Positions 56,120-64,000 of a DNA stretch of 64,000 bases are shown here, one piece after another. The notes below the pieces were generated by a model. That model made no database searches, was not told where the DNA came from, and worked only from the letters and a program-made list of their open reading frames with translations. The stretch's first letter is position 1, and each line of letters begins with the position of its first letter. The stretch is from Canna indica (Eukaryota; Streptophyta; Magnoliopsida; Zingiberales; Cannaceae), in assembly GCA_034359265.1 (NCBI GenBank), contig CP136890.1, positions 34,700,501 through 34,764,500 of the forward strand, in the 5' to 3' direction. A program made the translations under genes and the position numbers.

Positions 56120-58013
56120 AACTCGAGAGGATCAAGTCTATTTTGTATGTTATATATGATTATTTGAGTGATGGAGATCTCGTCCTCGAGGACAGAAATC
56201 GATCTCCTCGTCTCCGAGCGATTACTTTCTTCATGCTCTGAGTAGTGGTGTTCGTAATTAGTCGGGTGTTCTTCTCAGTGAAAGGAATAGTACCATTGAG
56301 CCAATCATATATCGATGTGTTTAGGGACTTTTCAAGGCTAATCAACTTAATAAGGCAACTTTTTTCATCATATGTTGCGTCTTTACTCATAACGATTGTG
56401 ATGAACCCCATGAACCCGGGCAAATGATTTCGAGGCCATGGTGAGATCATGCCAGTGAGACTTGTAATCTAGATGCCCATGTTCTAAATGTTCCTAGTCG
56501 TAGGATCACCAATTAGGGGATTGGTGATTCCGAATAGACTAGTGCACTTGGTACATGCCCTATACAATAAGGGGTAGCTGATCTCATAGTTACCTATGAA
56601 TTGTCATGAGCACTACAAAAAAATAGGGTATCACCAACGAATTAAATCTGTTGGTAATAGTCAAGAATCCGTTGGTAATACTAATACCAATGGATTTTCA
56701 TTGGTAAAATCCGTTGGTGATACTCTGCTAGGTATTACCAACGGATATTACAATTGTCTGTTGGTATTACCAACGGATAAAGATATATTTGTTGGTAATT
56801 ACCAACAAATGAGTTGGTAATTTTGTTACTAATACCAACAAAATTAGTTTGTTGGTAATTATTTGTTGGTGAAAGTCTGTTTTCTTGTAGTGGAGTTCAT
56901 TGAATGGACATACATGAGGAACACAAAATGGAATTCTAACATGAGTGTCAATAGGATGTTCCTCGGGTGATAGTAGGTGCAAGCAGTCCTTTGACCTGAG
57001 GTTATCATGGTTACCTTGTGAGTGATGACCTATTGCTTCGGTTCTATCCCTACGTGGCCCTCAATGTCATGTGCCGAGTATTACTGGGCATGGAGAAGGA
57101 TTCATGGAGGTAGGTGAGCAACCAACATGGAATCGATTACTCCTAGTGAGAGGAGATAATGCCCTATGTGTCCCTGCAAGTGTCGACTCGAGAATCTCTG
57201 ACCAAAGTAGACATGAAAGTCAGGAAGATGTTTTGGACGTTTCATTATTGAGACGACATATTGGTGGGTGGAATACATATGAATTAGTATTAGGGTTTAC
57301 ACTTCTTCCGTACCCTAGCCGACTTCGGGACATTGTAACTGAGGGACTTAGTTGCACGGTAACTAATCACCGAAGGGCGTTCAATCCCTGTAGATTGAAC
57401 CTCACACTATCCGAGTAGTCATGACACGTTGTTAGATGTCAATCTTGACTTGTGAGTGGAGTCTCTTATGACCACACTAAAATAGTTTAGTGGAGGCTCG
57501 TATGATTCAAATAGAAATCATTCTGTCGGATCCGACTCTCCGTTATGCCCAAATCACTGCTGGCATAGTGTAAGATCCAATGGGTAACACACAACAGGTT
57601 AATCTCGTAACAGACTTTACGAGATAGAGTTCGAATGCGACACTATATGTCTACTAGCATGGACAAGCTGCAACTCGATCACGGATCTCGTTTACGGACA
57701 TAATAGGAAAGGTTTTTTCTATAGGAATAAATACGCAAGGAAGGAGTTCCTTGGCAACCCTAATTTGTAGGGTAGCCCTATTTGGTAGGGTAACCCTAAA
57801 GTCATAGGGTACGACACGCGATATTATTTTTTGGGTTGATTAAACTTTATTATGAATTAACTAATTAATTAACCATTAAACGGGGATTATGTTTAATTAA
57901 GAAATAAACATAATTACATGGAGGGAAAATTTTGATTTTTCCTATTCGCCCATACCTATTAATTAGGAATTAATTTATTTTGATAAATCATAATTAATTG
58001 GGAATTGATCGAT
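56120..58013 (+). mobile_element. Tork/Angela-like Copia LTR fragment
   Basis: It resembles the Copia solo LTR 45275-48769 in organisation and in phrases such as CAGTCCTT(t/c)GACCTGA(g)GT(t/c)A and GAATTAACTAATTAATTAA-like U3 text. A weak promoter-like GAATAAATACGC lies near 57725. Neither end is identifiable: the right end is cut by the LINE at 58016. It is interrupted by a CACTA MITE at 56611-56892. Confidence 0.5.
56611..56892. mobile_element. CACTA-type MITE (282 bp)
   Basis: CACTACAAAAAAATAGG at the left and TTTTCTTGTAGTG at the right. The terminal 28 bases match 23/28 as inverted repeats. The 3-bp target duplication GAG is perfect (56608-56610, 56893-56895). The interior is made of CCAACGGAT/(A)TCCGTTGGTAAT motifs in both orientations, a CACTA-like subterminal repeat pattern. 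Confidence 0.9.
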
Positions 58014-58040
58014 TATTTTTTTCATAAAAAGGAAATTTAT

Positions 58041-58940
58041 TTATTGAATAGAGACAGCACTTATGCCATTATTACAATCACTAAGCAATAAAGCATCGAG
58101 TTCAGGTGGTCGGACCGAATTCCAAATAGCGGACTCTTTTCTGACTCGAGCCCAATTTGCTGCCCAGTGGGCATCTTTATTTACAATTCTAGGCACATAA
58201 TTAAACTTTACATTCAACGAGTGATTTACAATAGTCCAAATATCTTTAATGATAGACAAGAGCCTCCAAGGAGCATTAGAAGATTTGTTGAGATAGTCTA
58301 TGAGGACTTTACAATCCGATTCCACTACGATGTTGTTCAAACTCTTAGAGGTTGCAAATACAAGAGCAGAATGAATAGCAAGTGCCTCACTCATGATAGC
58401 AGAAGTAGCATTGAAATAGTTGCAAAAAGCATATAAACATTCAGCGTTATAATTTCGAAAAATACAACCTGAACCACTGCCATGGACAACATAGGAACCA
58501 TCACAATTTACCTTAATCCGACCATTAGAAGGAGGTTGCCAAACTGTAACAGTCTGAGGATGTAAATTATGATTTTCCTCAAGTTCTATATTTGGTAGGT
58601 ACTGCTTTGTGAAAGCGATAACTCTATTACCAACATTGGAAATGGAAGGTAGCTCTTCACCATGCACAACAGAATTTCGAAAGAACCAAATAAACCAGAG
58701 GGTGATAGTAAGAATGGCTGAGGGACGTATCACCATTAGAGGATCAATATCCAGCAGCAACCATCTACCAGAACACCACCCATCCCTTAAGGTAAAATCA
58801 AGTCCAAGTTTCGAACCCAGAAAAATCCATAAATCAGTTGCAAAAGGGCAATCACAGAAAAGATGACAAATAGATTCCTCTTCTAAACCACATAGAACAC
58901 AGTTTTTGCAAATGAATATTTTTAAATGATACAATCTCAA
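58041..58940 (-). pseudogene. LINE ORF2 C-terminus: zinc finger and RNase H
   Basis: A 299-codon open frame. Residues about 13-34 (CKNCVLCGLEEESICHLFCDCPFA) form a CxxC...H...C finger of the zf-RVT family. From about residue 140 an RNase H-like domain shows VNCDGSYVVHGSGSGC (first Asp), SEALAIHSAL (Glu), VVESDCKVLIDYLNKSS (Asp) and NKDAHWAANWA (final Asp and Ala). This would degrade RNA in RNA-DNA hybrids. It ends at a stop at 58041. The frame is open, but the upstream RT portion is broken. Confidence 0.8.
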
Positions 58941-58984
58941 ATTTGTTAAAAGTTTACCATGTAAAAATTTCCACAGAAAAACCT

Positions 58985-61526
58985 TTACCTTTGGAGGAAT
59001 GGCATGTTTCCAAAGGTTATCCCAGACATGATTAAAACTTTCAGGGGGTATTTATTGATCCTATGAAAACTGTATGCATATGAAGAGGAAACCCTACCAG
59101 TGTCCTCATTATTCCAAATATAGAAATCATCATAGGGTTCCTTTGGCAACCTAATTTCCTTCATAGCATTCCATAAATGGGCAACACATAATATGTTTCC
59201 GACAGAGCAACACCAGTTAGAGTTGAGCATAAGATGATGCACATGAGTATAAAAGTTAAGCAAATTAACATTAATGAAGGTAGGTTTCATAGCTAGAGGC
59301 ATATCTAGGATCCATTTATCATGCAATAATGAGGTATTGCTGCCAAAGCCAATTACCTTGGTGAAGCCAAATTTTAAAGAGTGGAAAGCTTCAAGAAAAA
59401 GCTTCCATACTCTGGAAGAGTTATAGTTTTCCATAGAGGTAAAGGAAATGGGAGGGTATTTAGCTTTGACAAGCTGCACCCAAAGGGTAGTGTCTTCATT
59501 CAAGTAAGCTTGAATTCTCTTTGCATTGAAGGCCAAGCTTTTTGTTTTCAGGTCATGAATTCCAAGACCACCCTGAGTTTTGGGTGAAGCCACTGTGCTC
59601 CGATCTATTAAGTGCATAGTATGCTCATTGTTGGAATTTTTCCATAGAAACCCTCTAGATTTCATTTCAATTTTATCAATGAGCTCTTGATTGAGCCAGG
59701 TAACTGAAATGGAGTGGATGGGAATAGAATTTATAACAGAATTGATCAGGACAATTCTACCAGCTTGAGAGAGCATATTGGTTTTCCAATTGCTAATTTT
59801 GTTATCAATTTGGGTAAGAATGTAATCATTTGTCTTAGGGGGGGTCTCCTAGGTGAGATCATTGTCCCCAAGTATTTGAATGGGAACTTACCCACCTTCA
59901 TGTTTAACTAATTGGAGATATGCCTTCTGGCAGAAGGAGTACCTCTTGGAAAATAAATATCCGACTTGTTAAGATTAACTTTTTGGCTTGTTAGGAGCTC
60001 ATAGTTGGAGAATATGTTCTTAAAGGTATTTAAACTCTTAGAGTTAGCTTTGAAGATGAGAATAATGTCATCTGCAAACATAAGGTGACTTATGGTTAAG
60101 TCATTAATCTTATATGGGGTTAAAAGATTATTTCCAACAACATTGTCAATTAGGTTTGAAAGAGTCTGGGCAACTAGAATGTATAAGAAGGGGGATAGGA
60201 GATCTCCCTGTCTAACACCTTTATTTGCAAGAAAAAAATCAGAAACTAGGCCATTAATCAGGCAGGCAAAGGAGGTAGTGGATATACAAGAGTGAATCCA
60301 TTTTATGAAAATTTTAGGGAAACAGTAAGGGATAGGACTTTAATAATGGCATCCCATTTCAGTGAATCAAAGGCTTTTTCTAAGTCAAGTTTGACTAAGA
60401 TAAAGGGAGTTCTACTTTTTGAATTGAAGAACGAATGAGCAAGCTCTTGAACCACTAAAATATTATCATGGATGCTTCTATTTTTAATAAAGGCAGATTG
60501 ATTTTAAGACACCAATTCAGGAAGGAAGACTTTGAGCCTATTTGCAAGCATCTTTGATACAATTCTATAGGATAGATTGCATAAAGCAATAGGCCGAAAG
60601 TCTTTTACCACCTTAGGGTTTGTGCATTTGGGAATGAAGGTTAGCAATGTTTGATTCCAATTTGGAGGCAAATTTGTAGTGGTATGGAAGTTCTTTAAAA
60701 CTGAACAGAAGTCTTTGCTAATGATGGGCCAATAAGTTTTGTAGAATTCAATGGTAAAGCCATCATGACCTGGGCTTTTGCCATTGGCAAGGGACTTTAT
60801 GGTATTCCAAATCTCCTCAGAAGAGAAAGACTCGATTAAAAGGCTGACAGAATCTTGAGGCAGCCTTTTAAAGATAGGCCAGGCTAAAGGATTGGGAAGG
60901 GCATTATTTGTTGAGGACCAGAGGTTTGAGTAGAAGGTAACAAATTCTCCAAGTATCTCATTTGAGTGAGAGATAGGCATAGAGAGGTTATTAAGGATAG
61001 AAGGAATGAAATTTTGTCTTATGCGCATTGTTACCAATCTGTGATAGTAAGCATAATTTTTTCACCATCCTGAATCCATTTAGACTTTGATTTAGACCAC
61101 CATTTAAGGCAAATCTGCCTTTGAATAGCAATAAATTTGTTGTACAAAGATCTTAATCTAATATCTAGGTCAATAGGGGCACAAGGAGAGCCTTCAAGAG
61201 ATTCAACAAGGCTGATCTCATTGCTTGTGGATTCTAAGTTAGCTTCTGACTTACCTAATTTTTTTTTATTCCAGTGGGATAGGGCCCCTCTAATGCTTAT
61301 GAGCTTGTTTGAGAAGATAGAAATACCAGGAGGTCTATGAGGGGAATTCCATGCATTTTCAACAATAATTTTGCTTTTTTCATACTCAGTCCAAAAGTTT
61401 TAAAATTTAAATAGATTATTTTTTGGTTGATTATGGATAGGAAGAGAGATGAGAAGGGGTCTATGGTCTGAAGTGATTCTATTTAGGTGTTTTACTGTGG
61501 CATTATTGAAGAAATGAAGCCAAGCA
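58985..61526 (-). pseudogene. LINE ORF2: endonuclease end and reverse transcriptase
   Basis: Endonuclease end: SDHRPLLISL near 61470. RT: SFSSEEIWNTIKSLANGKSPGHDGFTIEFYK near 60800 in the open stretch 61037-60504, which also contains FRPIALCNLSYRIVSKMLANRL. Further on are GVRQGDLLSPFLYI (about 60200), the active-site FADDIILI near 60070, and KYLGTMIS near 59855. The connection/thumb stretch LSQAGRIVLINSVINSIP lies in an open frame (59776-58985). At least two frameshifts or stops separate these blocks. The endonuclease N-terminal part is absent. Confidence 0.8.
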
Positions 61527-61546
61527 CACTACTAGAAATTGAGTCT

Positions 61547-61790
61547 TCAGCAACGTCTATCAGCAACGGCCGCTCAAGCCGTTGCTATTTGCAACGGCAT
61601 TCTTACGGCCGCTCAAGCCGTTGTAGATATGTTATATCTGCAACGGCTTTCTAACGAACACGCGAGCCATTGCTGATGATTTTAATTATCAGCAACGGCT
61701 TTCTAACGGATAAGTGAGCCGTTGCTGATGATAACTTATTAGCAACGGCTTTCTAACGGGCGAGTGAGCCATTGCTGATAAGTTTATATA
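61547..61790. repeat. CACTA subterminal repeats
   Basis: Five copies of AGCAACGGC or GCAACGGC paired with inverse GCCGTTGCT or GCCATTGCT, spaced about 50 bp, each around TTTCTAACGG. They resemble transposase-binding subterminal motifs. Confidence 0.85.
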
Positions 61791-62232
61791 GGTCACAGAT
61801 CGCGCCCGACCCTTCTTCCTCCCGCTGCTGCCACCGCCGCCTCCTCCTCCTGCCTCTCGCCGCTGCTGCCGACGCCGACGACGCCGAGCTACCGCTGCCG
61901 TCCATCCTCGACCGCCGATTTCAGGTATTCATCGCCGCCCGACCGTCTCTTCCTGTTGCGGTCGGTGGGAAATCTGACCGAAACCCTATTTTTAGGGTTT
62001 TGGCCGGTGACGGTCGGCCGATGGCCGCCGCCGGATGTTGTACAGTGTCCGGACACACTGTCCGGACACACTATCCGGACACTGTACGCCGACGCCGGAG
62101 TCCACCGGACTCCGGCGCCGGAAAGAGTAGATTTATGATTTTTTATTTTTTTATTTATATGTTAATTAATTATTTAGATTAATTGTTTAATTTGTTAGAT
62201 TAATTATTAGGGTTTAGATTAATTTTGGAATT

Positions 62233-62350
62233 GTCCACTTCGGACGCGTGCCGGAATCGTCCACTTCGGACGCGCGCCGGAATCGTCCACTTCGGACTCT
62301 TGCCGAAATCGTCTAATTAGGACTTGTGTCGGAATTGTCCAATATGGACT
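62233..62350 (+). repeat. 26-bp tandem repeat in the CACTA element
   Basis: Four and a half units of GTCCACTTCGGACGCGTGCC followed by GGAATC, progressively diverging. Each unit contains the inverted GTCC...GGAC pair. Confidence 0.85.
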
Positions 62351-62545
62351 CGAACTGTCTCGAAACATTTAGAAAATAATCATCCATCCAACGAGTTGAT
62401 ATGTTTCACGTACGCATCGACGAGTCGGATATGATTTAGCGAAACCTTAGATCCGTTCGGGGATTATATGTTCGTGTAAAAGAAGTAGATGATCTTTTAT
62501 ACGACGTACAATTCTTGAATTGTCCCTGATTGGATAATTTGGGAA

Positions 62546-62725
62546 TATAGTTATTTGTACTGCACTTACATTTTTATTTTAACTGTTAACTAATTATTCT
62601 AAATTTCGGCAACATCTCTCTTGTTCTCCGATACGCACCCAGATGATATGCGTATTCAAAGAATTGTAGGGAGATGCTGCCGAAATTTAGAATGAAGTTA
62701 GCGGTTAAAATAAGTACTTAGTGCA
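62546..62725. repeat. Long inverted repeat in the CACTA element
   Basis: TACTGCACTTACATTTTTATTTTAACTGTTAACTAATTATTCTAAATTTCGGCA-like sequence on the left is the diverged inverse of the right arm (GCCGAAATTTAGAATGA, GCGGTTAAAATAAGTAC). The centre is near 62635, with about 80-bp arms. No coding function is seen. Confidence 0.75.
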
Positions 62726-62810
62726 ATATAAATAACATAAATCCCGAATGGAATAAGACAATCTCACCTAAAGACATTAACCAAAGAAATTATCATTGAT
62801 TGACAGAATC

Positions 62811-63570
62811 ATGTCAGCTGATCGAAGTTGGATGTACCGATGTCTTGATCGTGGAGCTTTAACGAATGAGTTTCGATTAGGCGTAACGTACTTCCTAAAT
62901 TTCGCCTATTCGAATCGGAATTTCGTTAGTATCGGTGATCAAATCTGATGTCCGTGCCGCATTTGTTTGAATGGATGATTTTTGGATCGGAAGACTGTCA
63001 CTCTGCATCTATATAGCAAAGGATTTGCACCAAGATATTTTCTATGGACTTGTCACGGGGAGTCACACGAAGTCGGGACGTAGAGCAATCCTGTCGTTCA
63101 GACATATGGTGAATCTTTCTCTGCTGGTGCTTCTTCATCCAGTCAATCTAATCCCTATAGAACTATGATACTTGATAGTCTTGGGGGTCAATTCCACCTG
63201 AACTATGATATTGGCATCACAAGCCGAACAAGTATATTACGCGAAGTATCCGGCTCGAAATAAAGATAGAGCAAATTGGCGTGTAGTGTGTAAGACAAAA
63301 GGTAGAGGAAAAATTGATCCAATAGTAGGAGAAAATGAGCTGATACCTGATATGACACATGGTTTCTATCAAGAAGATGATCCTCCTACTATAGATCGTA
63401 TTATTCCAATACTCGAGGATGCATACACAACGTCAATTCAATTAGAAGTTGAATATGCTGATGATGACGATCATGAAATTGAGGAAGCTGGAGATGAAGA
63501 AGATGAAGAAGAGGAAGAAGAGGAAGAAGAGGAAGAATTCGAAGACTATTATTCAGATGATGATGAATAA
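62811..63570 (+). pseudogene. CACTA transposase remnant: Transpos_assoc domain joined to DUF4216 tail
   Basis: ATG at 62811 begins MSADRSWMYRCLDRGALTNE, then FRLGVTYFLNFAYSN, a plant CACTA transposase-associated domain with its CPCRIC zinc-ligand motif and TLHLYSKGF plus WTCHGES. Two TGA codons replace the usual Arg codon before CPCRIC and after NG, consistent with CGA-to-TGA decay at methylated CpG. After about 63070 a short linker leads to ILASQAEQVYYAKYP (DUF4216-like) and a long acidic Asp/Glu tail from about 63450. The whole TNP2 core, hundreds of residues in intact elements, is missing. Confidence 0.75.
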
Positions 63571-63645
63571 TTGTAAAGTATATATTTTATTAAATATATC
63601 TCTACTATTTATACAATAATTTGATTATATGTCTATTCGACAGAT

Positions 63646-64000
63646 ATGTCTGGTCGTGGTTATCGTCGTAGGAGAGCTTCGGAGTCTCCGATCGGTGAGA
63701 CTCCTACACTTACTCATGCTGTTGATCCTCCTGTTGCTGATCCTCATGCCGATGATACTGCCGAGGCTAGTACATCCAGACGCAGGCGGCCAAGCGGGCC
63801 GAACAGGTGGCAGCCTCCACCAGCCACAGAGTCACGTAGATTTATTAGCGTGATTGGGGAGCGGTAATATATCTTGAATTATGAATCATTACAAATTCAT
63901 TATATCATAATATAATATTAAAATTTATTTTTGTTGTGCAGGTTCGAGCAAGAAGAAGTGCCGAGGAGCATTTCTTCTACTATTCGACGATACATGCACG
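63646..64000 (+). CDS. Second CACTA protein (plant transposase, Ptta/En/Spm type), partial
   Basis: ATG at 63646 (MSGRGYRRRRASESPIGE), 76 bp after the transposase remnant. Exon 1 ends at 63863 before GT; the acceptor TTGTGCAG is at 63934-63941. Splicing gives R then FEQEEVPRSISSTIRRYMH, in frame to the window end. The N-terminus is Arg/Ser/Pro-rich, and the FEQEEVPRSI...IRRYMH continuation resembles the start of TnpA-like plant transposase proteins. The intron is inferred; without it the frame stops at 63867. Completeness beyond the window is unknown. Confidence 0.6.

Larger units (their letters stand above)
58016..61526 (-). mobile_element. L1-type LINE, 5' truncated by a CACTA insertion
   Basis: A minus-strand LINE ORF2 region. 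The 3' end is at the T-run 58016-58022 (poly-A on the minus strand). Domain order from 61526 down: endonuclease end, reverse transcriptase, zf-RVT-like zinc finger, RNase H. The upstream endonuclease part, ORF1 and 5' UTR would lie beyond the CACTA insertion. Stops and frameshifts show it is not active. Confidence 0.85.
61527..64000 (+). mobile_element. CACTA (En/Spm-like) transposon, running off the window
   Basis: The left TIR CACTACTAGAAATTGAG starts at 61527, inserted in the LINE. It is followed by AGCAACGGC/GCCGTTGCT subterminal repeats and a GC-rich leader block. Next come a Transpos_assoc domain (62811), a DUF4216-like tail (to 63570) and the start of a second gene of plant-transposase type (63646). 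The central TNP2 transposase is deleted, so it is probably non-autonomous. The right end is not in the window. Confidence 0.85.

Noticed and set aside
58041..58940. A host RNase H-like gene (299 codons)
   Set aside because: It is preceded by a zf-RVT finger and LINE reverse transcriptase on the same strand, so it is the LINE ORF2 C-terminus.
63205..63570. A host acidic protein
   Set aside because: The ILASQAEQVYY start and its place in the CACTA element identify it as the transposase tail.

Overview
This is a repeat-dominated stretch of a flowering-plant nuclear genome. Evidence: nested LTR retrotransposons with plant-type primer-binding sites, a plant L1-type LINE, CACTA, hAT-like and Mutator-like (MULE) elements, and one intron-containing host gene encoding a plant CFL1-like WW-domain protein. 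Nothing looks bacterial, organellar or viral. I cannot name the species. Family names (chromovirus, SIRE-like, Tork/Angela-like, Tat-like) come from motifs and memory, not from a database search.

Layout. 1-15678: a minus-strand Ty3/gypsy chromovirus (gypsy-A) with a mostly deleted interior. Its roughly 3.3 kb 5' LTR is split by a complete SIRE-like Copia element (Copia-A, 5122-12565, TSD GATGC) and a Copia solo LTR (12613-14247), both in the same minisatellite. 15679-17150: AT-rich sequence. 17150-28006: an LTR fragment of gypsy-C abutting a second minus-strand chromovirus (gypsy-B), which is interrupted by an hAT-like element, a CACTA MITE and a Copia solo LTR (TSD CCCTG). 28007-37554: intergenic DNA, a minus-strand Copia solo LTR, Copia fragments, a gypsy-C solo LTR (33973-36526, TSD TCTCC) and a Tat-like LTR. 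38499-38930: an hAT MITE. 40010-49563: inverted Tat-like LTRs and a Tat-like element lacking gag-pol. The Tat-like element hosts a gypsy solo LTR (41625-44377, TSD GAAGA) and a Copia solo LTR (45275-48769, TSD AGCAA), which in turn hosts a MULE (45312-47017, TSD ATAATATTA). 49700-51228: LINE ORF1 remnant. 51753-52808: foldback MULE (TSD AATATATAA). 53524-54303: the host gene. 54936-58013: a MULE-like MITE and a Copia LTR fragment carrying a CACTA MITE (TSD GAG). 58016-61526: minus-strand LINE. 61527-64000: a CACTA transposon running off the window.

The only credible host gene is the two-exon WW-domain gene at 53608-54303 (203 aa). It has a TATA box 84 bp upstream, consensus splice sites, an EAR-like LxLxL motif and a C-terminal CxxC pair. 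Everything else protein-like belongs to mobile elements, mostly broken.

The most unusual signal is an array of seven hairpins at 43423-43742 in a gypsy LTR. The inner sequence is nearly constant while the outer stems differ from unit to unit and remain paired. Different hairpin units with a similar period occur at a similar distance from the LTR 3' end in gypsy-A. Other notable signals are GGTCGACC palindrome clusters upstream of the TATA box in Copia LTRs, a pol-less Copia with a repeat-filled interior, a MULE with multiplied TIRs, and a Tat-like element keeping only an antisense reading frame.
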